A DNA stretch of 64,000 bases from Halichoerus grypus (GCF_964656455.1 NC_135721.1:54264936-54328935), one strand, 5' to 3'. Positions 26,440-39,019 are shown, counted from the first letter of the stretch. Made by a program: numbers and translations. Notes: generated by a model not told the origin, from the letters alone.

Positions 26440-26600
26440 ACCCTACACGTACTATTGCCTGTGCTCTTGGTGACCCCTATGAGTAGGGACTATGCTTGGC
26501 TCCATTTCACAGATGAGGAAGGTGAGGTTTGGCTAGGTCAAAAAAAACTGCACGATAGCTCTCAGTTACTTAGTTCTGGGGCCAGGTCCGCCCTCCCCTG
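26440..26600 (-). mobile_element. MIR remnant
   Basis: The phrase ccatttcacagatgaggaaggtgagg, preceded by tgacccctatgagtaggga, is the MIR core in reverse. Confidence 0.7.
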
Positions 26601-26989
26601 AGTTTTTCCACTTGGTTGTACTCCCACAGATGTTTCTTTCCCAGACTCCATTCCCTATTTTAAGCTACATTTTAAAACCAAACACATATTATAATGGAGT
26701 ATGAACTAAGTTCTTAATTGTGGCAAGCCATGACTGAATGTTCCTCTGCATTTTAACAGCCGTGAACCCAGGAGAGAGTTGCTGTTCTCCTCCTCACCAC
26801 CCCCACCTGCAGGCCCATGCTTCTGCCCCAGAGGGAGGCAAACAACAAGGGGCAGAGTTGGAGCCCTGGAGTGACAGGTAATTCCCCAGAACCTTATCCC
26901 TCATTTTCCCTCCAGCATCCATCTAAAGGGACTTTGTTAATAGTAGCTCAGTAGTATTAGTAAGAGTAGTAGAAGTAGTAATGATAACA

Positions 26990-27190
26990 CGAATTAGGGA
27001 ATGAGGCTGTACCAGGCATTGTTCCAAATGTTTCACATGTATTAACTCCTGTAATCCTCACAAAACCTTATGAGGTAGGCACAACTATTATACCCATTTT
27101 ATAGATGAGGAGACTTGGGCACAGAATGGACAAAGAACTTTCTCAAGTGCACACAGCTGGTAAGTAGTAGAGCTGGGATTTGAAACTCGG
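26990..27190 (-). mobile_element. MIR, well preserved
   Basis: A continuous match to the MIR layout: accaggcattgttccaaatg, cctcacaaaaccttatgagg, cattttatagatgaggagac, cacacagctggtaagtagta, gagctgggatttgaa. Confidence 0.88.
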
Positions 27191-27749
27191 TGGTAAGGTA
27201 CAAGTTGGGAAAACTCACTTCCAAACTCTTTCGTATTTTAAATGACGGGTGGAAAATCCCACTCCTCCCTGATGAGTTAATCATGAATATACATGATGAT
27301 TACTACTCATTTTATGAATAAGCTATTATCTTAAGGTGTGTCTGAGTCTTTTATTTCTACAACTCAGTTCTGATAATGGAAGCAGTAGCAGATTTTGCTA
27401 CAAGATACAAAACTCAGTGGAAGTAATACATCTCTCACTTTACTAGTGCTTGTAACATTGCTTATAAATATAGGAATGAGGGTGGCTCGTATACAAGAAC
27501 ACTCTGTAAGGGTCATAGAAACAAATGCCTGCTATTCCATACAACTCCACTAAAATATACCTTAAATTGCCTGCTTTGAAATAAATTGTTGTATCTGTTT
27601 GGGGTTTTTGGGTTGTTTTTTTTTTTTGCCAATTGTTTTCATTTTTTATTTGATTCTTAATCAAATGTGAGTTAAATGACATTTGGAATCATTACATTTT
27701 AGATTACTAATAAAAACACACAAATGATATTCTCATTCATGTTGCAACT

Positions 27750-27800
27750 TGCCCTGTTCTATGTGCCCAATAAATATCTGTTGTATGAATGAATGAGTGC
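27750..27800 (+). mobile_element. L2 or MIR 3' end fragment
   Basis: The short stretch tgcccaataaatatctgttg followed by tgaatgaatga matches the terminal L2 signature. Confidence 0.5.
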
Positions 27801-27959
27801 AATTGAAGTCAGGGACACCCAAAATGCCTCAACTAGCATTTATAAGTAGATGGCTTCAGGTAAACACCAGAAAACTAGCAGCCTTCTTTCAACAAATATG
27901 CATCCTTCTCACTCAGATCTATAAATCCCAAACCAGTACTGCTTTTATTTACTTTATTT

Positions 27960-28108
27960 AAGTGACATCTATGCAATGCTTACTCTGTGCCAGGCAATGT
28001 TCTCAGTGCTTTACAAGTATTCACTCGTTTAGTCTGTGTAACAAGCCTAAGAGGCATTTTTTTCCTTTACGTTGCAGATGAGGAAACTGAGGCACGGAGT
28101 CTGTTACT
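27960..28108 (-). mobile_element. MIR
   Basis: tctgtgccaggcaatgttct, agtgctttacaagtattcac and cagatgaggaaactgaggca are MIR blocks in the expected order. Confidence 0.82.
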
Positions 28109-28791
28109 TGCAATTTGGATGGAGCCCTAAGCAGTCCAGTCCTGCAGCGCATGCTCCTAATTATTGTGTTCTCCTAGTAGTCTTTCTCAGCTATAATTTC
28201 CCCCAAAGTTTCTCCAGAATCCACTCTATGTTGTTGTTGGGTTTATTTGTCACAAAATTTCCCTTCCCTGTCTCCAACTGCAATGTAATGAAATTCAAGT
28301 TCTCCATCTTCTGGAGCTGAGAACAGGACTGAAGAAAGGATAAAGGAGATTGCTTTCCCAAGAAGTTCACTCTAAGAGATAAAACAAAACAATGGCACAC
28401 CATCCCAGGCCACTTTTTTGGGGGGAAAAAAAAAGTTCATGACCGATTTTTACAATAAACTCCAAGAAAGTGATGATCTTTTCCAATCTACATACAGCTC
28501 ATCTCTACTATTTCAGAGAGCATGCCAGCTAAGAAGAGACCTATCCCCAACCTGAAGAACACTTTTCCACTTTAAAAATACAAAAAAAAAAAGGTTTTGA
28601 AAGCATGAAGGGAAAAGACAAGGAGGATGAAACACAATGACAACATTTTGGAATGAGTCTGTTGACCGTAATCAGTAATCATTATTGCTTTTACAGATGC
28701 CCTGTCCAGCATTAAGTATTCAGGAAAAATCCTTGCATAAAGAATAAAGTATCCAGAAGGTCCAAATGGTGTATTTGGTGAGAAGATTTTT

Positions 28792-28836
28792 GAGAGAGAG
28801 AAGAGAGAGAGAGTACTAGAGGTAGGGAGAGAGAGA
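28792..28836. repeat. GA-rich tract
   Basis: Imperfect GA repeats. Confidence 0.85.
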
Positions 28837-28859
28837 TGAAGATTTCGTGCTGCTCCCAA

Positions 28860-29460
28860 TATGACTAAAGACCCCGGAACTGGTACTCATTCTCTAGTGC
28901 TAATTTTCCCACTTAAATTACAGTGATGGTGTAGCCTCATCTCATTAGAGATCATTGTCCCCAGTAGACAGTTGTGTTTATGGGGGACTCTGGCTGTTCC
29001 ACACCTGCTGATCAGGTTGCTATGTGATCAAGGCTGCATACAAACAGCAACTCGAGCTTGCTGGACTGCGACTGATGAGCCCGGGCTAATTCAGGGGTGA
29101 TTATGTAGTTTACTGGACCACTAAACCTCTTTAAGCTTGTAATTACTGCCTATTTGAGTAAAGAACATTCAAAAGCAATTCACTGCATCATGCCTGCCAC
29201 AGCTGGAAGCAGGCTGCCAGCAGTCTGTGGGGACATTAAAATCTACAGGGACGTGGATGGAAGCCCAGCTAGCAGACTCCGCGGCCAAGGCTGTGCACAT
29301 TCCCGCTCACCTCTCCTGACCAAGCTTACCATTAAAGGTGCAATGAAAACTATAGAACAGCCATAAAGATGACAAATAATGGAATCTAATGGTACAAACT
29401 ACATCTTAATGATCCCCCCCCTTTGTAAAGCTAAAATTTAAAAAGTCTTTTCAAATGTCA
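28860..29460. other. Single-copy block, candidate conserved element
   Basis: Single-copy sequence with cgggctaattcaggggtgat, aagcttgtaattactgcct and gccacagctggaagcaggct. It has balanced composition and no transposon. Cross-species conservation is not testable here. Confidence 0.3.
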
Positions 29461-29482
29461 AAGAGAGAGAGAGAGAGAGAGC
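29461..29482. repeat. (GA)n
   Basis: Ten GA units. Confidence 0.93.
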
Positions 29483-29690
29483 AAGAGCACGTGTGTTTCA
29501 AATAATATACACTGCTGAGATTTACTGTGTACTTGCTAAAAGTTCCATCCAAAAAAATACCAGCTTGAAAACAAAATACCCACCTTTTATGCTTTCTAAA
29601 AGAATCAAGATGTATAGTCATTTTAGATCTCTTCCACCCACTTAGCTGCTGTGTTTATAACCTTAGCTGGGAAAATATTGTTTCGCTAGT

Positions 29691-29700
29691 TGATTGACAT
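29691..29700 (+). promoter_or_regulatory. PBX-MEIS-like composite site
   Basis: tgattgacat matches nine of ten positions of the known PBX/MEIS(PREP) composite TGATTGACAG. One such site is expected by chance in tens of kilobases, so this is suggestive only. Confidence 0.25.
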
Positions 29701-29899
29701 CCTCTAAAATCACATGTGTAATTTTTGCTGTTAATGAATTAAAATGCCGCTCCGACACCTGAGTGAAATTTACTTTCAAGAGTCAAAGAAGATTTAAGAA
29801 AAAAAAATATATCAGTATTTATCAATGTTCTCATTTTCTTCTGCTGTCACCTTAACAACTGCAGTTCTTTTGTATAACAAAAGTGTAAAACATGCTTTG

Positions 29900-31060
29900 C
29901 ATTGCTGCGGGTATAATTATTACTTGTCTCTAAGTAACAAAAAAAGACTGGAACTTAATGAAGGGGGATTAAGTTAATTTCTTTTTTAGCTAACAGTTTC
30001 CTGTCTCTTAAAATGTAGACCTTGGTGAATATAATGTTCAGGGAAGGAAAATTAAGCTTTTTATTTCACTAAAATCTCCACTTTGGAATATTGATATTAA
30101 AATACTAAGATGATGTTTATTCTTTAAAAGTATGTAAATTTGGTCTTAAATAAAGCCACAGAAATCCTCTCTGACTACTCCATCCAAAGTCCACAGATCC
30201 AGGGGGTTTATGTGTTATCTAGACATCATTCCTATTAATATTCATTAGGTGGGTCTGCTTGCATTTTTATAAGCTGTGAGAGAGGCAAAAGAAACAATCA
30301 GAATTCTTTAACACACAGGCATTATCAATTCAACATATGCCAAATAGCAGTGCACCCAGATCTGAAGTTTAGATTCAAATGCAATTTACCTTTACTAAGC
30401 TAATTTTCATGAAAACTCTTTTCCCTTCACCCACTGTAGTCTGAGCTATTTAATTATGTCTATTCTCTGTAACATACACTTCAATTTTTAATTTAAGAGA
30501 TTATTCAGCACTATACTTTATCTTGGTTAACAACAAAACCCTTATCTTGCAATCAAACTAAAGAGAATTTCCCCTTAAGGAAAAAGAAAAAGAAAACCCT
30601 AAAAACTTCAAATTGTTTTAGTAATAAGATTACCTTTATCTTTATGGAAACTTCTTAAGCAAACCCTTTCTAACTTCCCAAAACATTTACTTGATGTGAA
30701 TTCCCTGCCTGTCTCCAGAGTAGATTATAGAAGAGGGAAGAGTCTTAGCCAAAATTGGGGCCGATCCCCAGTATTTGTTGCACAAATCATGCTTTCTCAG
30801 TTGTTCAATCTAACCAAAGAGGGAAATGCTAGCACACTGTGGGCGTATTTCTGGGGAGCTTCTCACAGATCTCACAGATGTTCATGGAACCTCTTAGGTG
30901 AGTGGGAGAAAGAGCCAGACCTGTCATCAGCAACATTGCACGATAGAGCTGGCAGAAATAAAGGTAATCGATGAAAGTTAACTTGAAGGCCAGTTTGGGG
31001 CTTTTATTATTTTTTTGAGACTTTGAGTTTGGGTGATGCTTTATTTCCCTTATATTTGTA
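29900..31060. other. AT-rich unique intron
   Basis: I see nothing recognisable beyond short chance ORFs. Confidence 0.5.
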
Positions 31061-31077
31061 TAACACTTCACATTTTC

Positions 31078-31285
31078 TTTCTTTTTTTTTTTTTTAAAGA
31101 TTTTATTTATTTATTTGACAGAGAGAGAGACAGCGAGAGAGGGAACACAAGCAGGGGGAGTGGGAGAGGGAGAGGCAGGTTTCCCTGCTGAGCAGGGAGC
31201 CCGACGCGGGGCTCAATCCCAGGACCCTGGGGTCATGACCTGAGCCGAAGGCAGACACTTAACGACTGAGCCACCCAGGCGCCCC
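31078..31285 (-). mobile_element. SINEC (Can-SINE), young-looking
   Basis: This is a full-length reverse copy with the gacagcgagagagggaaca arctoid-type block and intact head complement ccacccaggcgcccc. The duplication aacactt(c/t)acattttc lies at 31062-31077 and 31286-31301 with one mismatch. Confidence 0.95.
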
Positions 31286-31301
31286 AACACTTTACATTTT
31301 C

Positions 31302-31510
31302 AAAGGCCTTTCATTATATTTTACCAAATTTGAGCCTTGCAATTCTCAGCCAAGTCTGGAAGGACAGATCATGTTTGTTGCCTCCATTCCATAGAGAAAA
31401 AACAAAACTCAAAGTGGACACATGGCAGGTGACATGGCCAGGAAGTTGTAGCTCTTGGATCTGGAGCCCAAGCCTCCTGTATTTCCAGCTAGTTGTCTTT
31501 ACACTCTACC
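31302..31510 (-). mobile_element. MIR-like remnant
   Basis: Diverged MIR blocks (ccattccatagagaaaa, gtgacatggccaggaagttgt, tctggagcccaagcctcc) directly abut a SINEC insertion that appears to have landed in it. Confidence 0.55.
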
Positions 31511-32129
31511 GAAGCTCAAAGTTTACCTTATTAATGATAAAATAGCTACAACCACATCTGTCAGAAATCCACCGTGAGTTAGTGGACCCAGGCTCTGTTT
31601 TAATGTGTAAATGGGCATTGTTCTCTACCCAGGACAAAACAAAGAACTCAAGCTAAAACCAGACAAACAGAACACCTTTGAAATTGGCTGTCATCATTTC
31701 TAACAAAACTTATATAAGTAATTTAACTGCTAATGCTAAAAAAGTCTTACACAATGGTATTTGCCCCTTCTAGAGCAGACTTTTTGGGAAAGAAACAGCC
31801 TTACCCAATGACTGGGTAGTCTGTTCCTCTTTGAAACAGCTAGAAAGTAGTGTTTTATTTATTGTGTCTTTCTTTGTCCTTTCATGTGTGACATAGCTTG
31901 CTAATTACATATACAAGAGGCCTCATTTCCCCCTTCCTAAGTCACTTGCTAAGAGAACTTAGACCTATGTGCAACCCATGGAGCATAAGAGAGTGGCCAT
32001 TAGGTCCGTTTCTGCTTCAGTGATATGGTTACACATTGACAAAGGCAAATCAAAAGGAAAACATCTTAAGAGTTATTGGTTTCAAGAGGTGCAGTTAGGT
32101 GCACTGATTTAGTTAAATAACTGAAAGTT

Positions 32130-32330
32130 AAGTCCTGGAACCCACACTAACTGTGTGAATTTGATCAAAGCATTTCAGTCCTTGGAGCCTCAGCTTCCTT
32201 GCTGGTCAAATGAGCATGACAAAATGTTGGTCAAATGGTGGCAGTCAGATGGGACAACATACGTCAAATTGCTCAGCATAGTGCCTGGCATGTATCTAGC
32301 ACTTAGTCAACAGTAGCTGAATCTGCAATG
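32130..32330 (+). mobile_element. MIR
   Basis: ctgtgtgaatttgatcaaagc, tggagcctcagcttccttgc, gctcagcatagtgcctggca and tagcacttagtcaacagtagc follow the MIR order in forward orientation. Confidence 0.8.
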
Positions 32331-32641
32331 ACCCTGAAACTTGGGCTAATCTATGTAAACATACATAAAATATATATAATTCTCAATTTGTAGGGAAAAA
32401 GATCAGACTAGGTAATTCTAGTAATTTTTTTCCCCCTAGTGCTAAATCAGGCTTTTTTTTTTCCTCTAGAATTTAAATTAGGTTTTAATGTTTTCCTGCA
32501 ATTATCTTTATTTGGACAAACTCACTTCCAAAATATCTAAAGGCAGGGCCATCTTCAAAGGCAATCACACAGGGTCCCCCACATAGAAGGGCCCCACGCC
32601 TGGTTTAATGTGCGGTTGTCACCATCTGGAAATTCTTCATA

Positions 32642-32882
32642 CTTTTTATTTTTTTATTTTAATTTTTTAATTTTTAAAAAAGATTTATTTATTTATTTAT
32701 TTTAGAGAGAGAGATCACAGCAGGAGGGGCAGAGAGAGAGGGAGAGAGAATCTCAAGCAGACTCCATGCTGAGCACGGAGCCCGGCACGGGGCTCCATCT
32801 CACAAACCTGAGATCATGACCTGAGCCAAAATCAAGAGTCAGATGCTCAAGAGCCACCCAGATGCCCCCTTTTTCTTTTTTT
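32642..32882 (-). mobile_element. SINEC, older diverged copy
   Basis: This is a reverse copy with diverged body (tagagagagagatcacagc..., ccacccagatgccccc end, internal loss before the head). The duplication gaaattcttcata lies at 32629-32641 and 32883-32895. Confidence 0.9.
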
Positions 32883-32999
32883 GAAATTCTTCATAATTTT
32901 TAAAGAAGCACTGCGTTTTCAATTTGCACAGTTTATGTGAAGAATATTTACATTCTCCATAATTCATATAGCTGGTCCTGCTAAAAGGAAAAGAGGTTA

Positions 33000-34600
33000 C
33001 GTTTTCCCTATCAGATGTTTTCTACTTAGCTATTACCCCTCTTGAATTTATTTGAGCTTCACTGAAGTAAATAAATAATTACTCTGTTCTTACTTGAAGA
33101 GTGTAAAAAAGAAAACACTGAAAAAGCAAGATACAGGAGGCAAGATTGACAGTGTGTAGATGTGCTCAGGCCTCAGACAGATGAGTAAGGACACTTAAAT
33201 GACCCTCCAGTGGCCTTCAAGGGTTCACACACTCCTGTAAGTGCCTAAATCACCCTCGGGGACCGACTGAGGCACCGAGAAAATATTCCATATTATAAAG
33301 TCTATGGAGAAAAAAAAAATCAATAATCCGGAACCTTCAAGGTGTGAGGCCCATTCCGGCTCCCTGGACTTAGGGATGTGGAGAGTCTTTGTCTTTCGGT
33401 GGCTGTAAGTCAGAAGTGGCAATTTGCCCACCTTCCTTGGCAGGGGATGAGTGCCACATTTGGCAGAAAAGTGTGCTCTCGAGAAAAGGGAGCGGAGAAT
33501 CTTTTGGCCTGGGCTACAGCTAGGATAGATCAAGAGTGAGAACTCGCCCTTGCATGCCAACCAAATGCCGCTGTAATTAAAAACAAACCTTTAGAAATAA
33601 AGTATTTGGAAATTATTTCACTTCCAGCTCATTCACAATATGAGCTCATCAATAGTTACAATTAATTAATTTGGTTGCAGGATTTGGGGGAGGGGGGCGG
33701 TGGGTAGGAAATGCTCTCATTTTTTTAGCCTTTTTAAACAGAATTTGACTTTTGATGTAAGGAGGTCCATATGAATATATAAATAAGCACGCTAAGGAGA
33801 GAAATATATGTAATAAGGCATAAAGTTTCAGAAACCCCCAGCACATTTGGATCTGCACCTTACACCTAAGATGGCAGCACTGATTTATAAAAATGCAAAA
33901 TTCCATCATTTTGATGATGCCAAATGACGCACTTGACTATTATATGCGTATATTTTGTTTAATGGCTTCATTTATTTTAATAACAAAGGGAAACTAGATT
34001 TTACAGATGAAAGCTTTTTTTGCATGGCTCCAATGCAACTGGGATTTAAAAAAAGTCTGTGATGTTAACCAGTAAGTGATAATGCCTACTCTCAGGAGCC
34101 CTATTTTATGACATTTTACGCAGTGGAAACCTACACTGAGTAACGACCACCAGAGCACCCCAATCCTAAGAAAGCACAACTGGGGTAAGTGTCAGAGGCC
34201 TCTTGACTGTTCCATGTATCTTTTCTCTGAATGGATACATGTTCAGTAAAGTGTTGGCTGTGGAATTACTGGAGCAATGGGATTAACTCACCGAAGATTT
34301 GTTATAAATGAGGCAGGAAAGTGCTGTTCGTGTGATTTCAGGGATAAGAAAATAATTGCATAGACCTTTTTCCCTCCATTCAGAAATCTGCCTACAGGGT
34401 TTAATATTTTGTGGAGAATCGAAAAAATAAATCACAGCAAGTAACTTCAGTTTAATTCTTGTTTGATTTCTTCATTACACTGCATATCTATGGTGAATCA
34501 GGAAACCAGAAACTCATCAAAACCAATTCCCATAGGAACAAAAGACACACCACCTCAGAACCTTCCCGTCAGCCACCAAAACGTCGCCATTTATTGAGAA
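33000..34600. other. Unique intron, no feature recognised
   Basis: A G-rich stretch at 33686-33703 is the only compositional oddity. A 111-codon minus-strand ORF has no domain. Confidence 0.5.
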
Positions 34601-34615
34601 TGCATAGCTGATTTC

Positions 34616-34696
34616 AGAAGAAAGAAAGAAGAAGGAAGGAAGGAAGGAAGGAAGAAGGAAGGAAGGAAGGAAGGAAGGAAGGAAGGAAGGAAGAAA

Positions 34697-34744
<48 letters not shown>

Positions 34745-34760
34745 CAGACAAAGAAAGGAG
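34616..34760. repeat. (GAAG)n/(GAAA)n purine tract
   Basis: About 145 bp of pure purine until near the end: GGAA-type units to about 34691, then GAAA units to about 34742. It reads as (CTTT)n/(CTTC)n in the pre-mRNA. Three overlapping poly-Ser/Phe/Leu ORFs are artefacts of it. Confidence 0.95.
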
Positions 34761-34799
34761 ACATTTGGCCCACCAAAAATCCTGGTGAGATGACACAAA

Positions 34800-36230
34800 C
34801 TGAGAGTCGGCAGTGGTGTATTTTTACTGAGAGCCATACCTCGAAACTCTAGAACATGGCAGATGAAACTTGCCAGCCACACACAGGATGTGGAGTGATT
34901 TTATAGACACTATCTTGGCCCAAGATGGCAGCTTGAGATTAATGGCTGCGTCATCCTTGGCCCTGCTGCAGTCAGGCCTGGGGTCTGATCTGACACGCAG
35001 AGCCTTCATCTGCAGCCAATCAGCAGATGTAAGCACATAGGCCCTGTCAGGTTGACATATCATTCCTTCGACAATGTCAGCGAGTATTAATGTTCAATTA
35101 TCTGTCCTAGAAATGACCCTTGCCTTTATGCATTGTGTAACTGCGCACATGGCACTCCGGTAGTCCCAAAGACAAGGGTAGAAATGCCCGCAATAAACCA
35201 GGCACTGGGAGTTGGCTTTTCAACACCGCCATGACATTGCCTTGCAGTACCGAATAGGAGACTTATTTTTAGTTCTTCTCCTAAAACATATGTGAAAGAC
35301 CGCTGAGCCATTTATCTCTCTATCTCTTTCTCTCTATCTTCTTTTTAGCCCGTTTGCATGTCAGTCGTCCTTACTATTTAAACAGCAAGACTTCAAATGC
35401 GGCATCTTGTGGCTTGCCGATCACACTGAGCCAACTGTTCTTTATGTATCACAATGAGCTGTTCATTATGTGTGGGGTGACTTTTTATTTCATGAAGCCA
35501 GGTGTATATCATTTACCATCAAACCAAAATGACAATAGCAGGTTTTCTGGAGCAGTGTCAAGATCAATTCAACTTCAACTCATAAAGCTAAAGGAACCTG
35601 TTCTGGCCAGCCAGCCCTCCTTCCCACTGTTAAAAACGAGGCCTTTGGCTGAGGTATGACTTAGGAAGCACACCTGAAATCCTTTTGCTTGTTAACCTTT
35701 ACGGTTGCTCAAATATTTTAAAATAGTGTGGTGATTTGTTGTAGTTAAAATACAAGTCCCCCTTTCCTCTCATATAGCACCGTAAGAAACAAAATTTTAT
35801 CTTAGCCGACAGCCGCATTTGCCTGGTTTTCATTGAACTAGCATTCAAAGGTTATCAACTACAAGTTTGCAAACTTCTCATACAGCCAGCACTGAAAGAT
35901 AATGTACAGTAATTGCATGATAACTTCCTCCAAAACTGAGATAAAACCTTTCATGCAATCTTGAGTTCACCAACCTACATACGTACGCTAGGACAAACTT
36001 AAGTAGTTCAGATTGGAGCTCAATGAATTTTCTCTCATGGTAATAATTTTTAGGGAATGGAAAATGCAATTATATTTCTTGTGGAAAACCACTAAGAATT
36101 CATTATTTTGCCTTGATTTTAACATATGAAAAACAGGTTGATTATGACATATACCTATGAAAAGTCTAGCCACTCCCCCGTCACAGCGTGGTGTCTGGTG
36201 CTATTTTTATAGGCGTTCTCAACCGCACCA
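34800..36230. other. Unique intron, no feature recognised
   Basis: No repeat or exon identified. ORFs of up to 101 codons are unsupported. Confidence 0.5.
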
Positions 36231-36239
36231 TGAAAGTCC

Positions 36240-36296
36240 TTGTATCTTCTTTCTTTTTCTTATCCTTTTTTTTTTTTTTTCTCCCCCTCCCAACAG
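36240..36296. repeat. Polypyrimidine tract with T15
   Basis: C/T-rich tract including a long T run. Confidence 0.85.
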
Positions 36297-36379
36297 TTAC
36301 TTTTTCCAAATGACTTCCATTCCTCTCCAGCTCCCAATCCTACTTGCTGGATATTCAACAGCTGACTTTGCCTCCTGAT

Positions 36380-36960
36380 CTGCTAAAAGATGGAGCACAG
36401 CACCCAAGACGTCCTTCTCTTTTACTAAATCTCTCTGCCTTCACCTTCCTGTCCTGGTTCATGCTCACTGCTGAGCACCCCCTCTAAGGCGTCAGCCCAT
36501 CACTCGCCCCACTCCGTCCCTCCACTGCCAACTCATTCTCCATCCTCATGCCATTTATCAGTACCTCTCTACTTTTATCTTCAAAGGTTCCTTCTCTGTT
36601 CTCTCAGTGAATAATTAGGCTGTGCCTTCACAAACTACATGGGATATAACAGCAATTCCATGAGACACAGCTAAATTTGAGCCTAGCTGTAAACATATTC
36701 AAATCTCCCTCCTCCTAAATATTACAAAAAGAAAAGAAAAGCCTCCCCTTCTTGTTACCAGTTCCTCAAACTGCCCCAACTGTATCCTTCAGTGCATTCC
36801 TCAAGCAACTGTGGAAGGACCTAGCCTTGCTGTCTCTGTTGTGATCTCACCTGCCTGCCTCATAATACAACTTCTTGCACCTCCAAAGGCCTGGAATGGC
36901 ATTTTCAAAGGTCACTGATGATATCTTAACTCTTACATTGGGACCCTTCCCAGTCCCTCT
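36380..36960. other. Pyrimidine-rich, possibly L2-derived
   Basis: C/T-rich sequence with phrases such as caaaggtcactgatgatatc that recall old LINE sequence. I could not place it securely, and no gene or domain is visible. Confidence 0.3.
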
Positions 36961-36989
36961 ACTTCATTAAACTCTCAGGTTTGGTCACC

Positions 36990-37880
36990 TCTGTTTTGAA
37001 ACTGCTCATTCACTTGGTCAACAAATATTATCAAGCATCTATAATATGGCTCTGAAGATATAGACATGAAAGATTCAACCCTGACCTCTAGATAGGGAGG
37101 CAGCTCATAAATAAACAGTCACCATGATAAGTACACTCTATCAGATGGCCATCAAGGTATTATGGGTCTGGCGGCAGGGGCCATTTCCTCTCTCCTGGAG
37201 AGGACAGGGATGGTTTCTCCAAGCAGTGACAGTTGAAATAAGATGTGAAGGATGCAGAAGAAATCATGAAGTGGAGACAAGGTCATGGGGGTGGCGCATT
37301 CCAGCTGAGGGAACAGCATGTGCTGGTGCCCAGAGTACAGGACCATTTCGCACCTATGGGGAATGTAAGCCTTCAGGCCTGGCTGCAGCAATGGTGTGAG
37401 AAGCCTTATGGGAAGGGCAAGAGAGGTGCCTGGGTGCTCAGTGGGCCAGTGTCAGACCTCAAAGGGCCCTTGAATGGTACGCCAGGGATGTTGTCTCCTA
37501 AGCCTACAGGGAGATACCACAGGATTTTAAGTAGAGGGAGACGTGGCCAAGTTTTATTTTAGAAAAATCACTGTGGTGGCAAAACGAGGTTATTTGTATG
37601 AAAGGCTGACTGGCAGGGAGGCTGATGGGGGAACAGGCAAGCAGGAGACGACAAGGCAGTGACAATGGGACAAAATAGGAATAAGAGAATGGAGGAGTAT
37701 TTAGGAGGGAGAATTGGTAGGGCTCAGGAAGTGAGCAACTATCTGTGAAGGGAAAAGAAGAGCAAAATTTCAGGGATGACCCTTAGGTTCCTGGCTGGAG
37801 CTTCTGGGTCCATGGCCATGCTATTAACCAAGATGAGGATGACAGGAAGGGGAGCCAGTTTGGGGGCCATGATGGATTTG
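36990..37880 (-). mobile_element. L2 LINE fragment, long
   Basis: It starts cattcacttggtcaacaaatattatcaagc, continues with an aatccaaccctgacc-like block and later gggaacagcatgtgctggtg, ggattttaagtagagggagac and aatcactgtggtggc, the layout of L2 read in reverse. The ORFs on either strand here (up to 105 codons) are not genes. Confidence 0.75.
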
Positions 37881-37924
37881 CTTGGGGGATGGACTCTTTG
37901 GCTTCTTATCATTGTACCTTCTTC

Positions 37925-38000
37925 CCTTTTCTTAGAATATTAACATGTTGGAGCTGAAAGGAACCCCAGACATCAGTTCAACCCACCTCCACATTTGACA
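37925..38000. mobile_element. L3/MIR3-like short fragment
   Basis: The phrase ttggagctgaaaggaacccc, followed by agttcaacccacctccacattt, is a recurring ancient-repeat pattern. Confidence 0.45.
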
Positions 38001-38109
38001 GAAGACTTCCCTGCTTGCTCCTGTCTCTTCCTCTAGGTTTTTCCCTCCAGAAAGCCTTTCAAACTCGGCACCAACCAAATTCCATCCTTGACCTCCTTCT
38101 CTCTTTTAG

Positions 38110-38400
38110 CATTCCCTGGATCTCTGACTCCACAGACATCTTTAGCTTCAGTGGAGGCAACTCCAAAGACTTGCGCTCTCACAAAGCCCGAGTAATCCCA
38201 TCTCCAGGTATCGGCCATACAACTCACGTGGCTGTCCCACCGGCACCAGAACCACAACATATCCCAAACCGAACTCCTCGCCTTTCCCCTAAAACCAGTT
38301 CTTCCTTTTGACTTCCTTTCTGTCATCAAAGAGACTGCTGATATCCCTGTTCCCTGTCTGCCCAACATGAAACAGAGAAGTCACCTCCGATGCTTTTCTT
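38110..38400 (+). mobile_element. L2-like fragment
   Basis: Blocks ggctgtcccaccggcacca, catatcccaaaccgaactcc and ctgctgatatccctgttccc resemble a known L2 internal section. It is diverged. Confidence 0.45.
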
Positions 38401-38459
38401 TATCAAATGTCCACTCGTGAGTGCTTCTGAAAACAGTCATTAGACGCACACAGGCTTCA

Positions 38460-38640
38460 TTCAACTCCAGCCCCTGCTTCTTACCGTGCTACCTCGGACA
38501 AGCTGTTTAATCTTCCTGAACCTTGGTTTTCTTATCAGTAAAATAAAGAGACTAGCAGGACCTCCTTCAGAGGCTCACTGCGGGAATTCAATGAGATAAA
38601 GCATGAGGGTGCTGAGCAGTGGCCTACCAAGGTGAAGGTG
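38460..38640 (+). mobile_element. MIR
   Basis: gacaagctgtttaatcttcc, ccttggttttcttatcagta and gcgggaattcaatgagataa are MIR blocks in order. Confidence 0.78.
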
Positions 38641-39019
38641 GGGTGGGAGCTGTGTGCCCCAGCAGGGAGGAATATTTTACTCACTGACATTATTTAGAAG
38701 AGCCGGTGCATGATGATAATAGCCAGACTGACCCTACACACATTGCACTGAAGACGGACAGCTCCTAGGACCCGCCGTGGCACATCACTGGCATTCAGCA
38801 TAGTGTATGGTATACATGTGTCAGCTACAAACGTTTCTGTTTATGAGGTTCCAGGTTTGCGTCCAAAATACCTCCCACCCACCCATTTCTTTACAGTCCC
38901 ACAACCACAGTCTTCTTACCCGAACTGTTGAAATTGTCTCATGTTCTCACTCTCGTTCCTTCTACAAACTGCACCACCAACTCCATCTATGCCCTTTTCA
39001 AAGAGCTTAGAAAGCTCCG

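Noticed and set aside
34517..34882. Ser/Phe/Leu-rich ORFs of 60-121 codons
   Set aside because: Direct translation of the GAAG/GAAA microsatellite.
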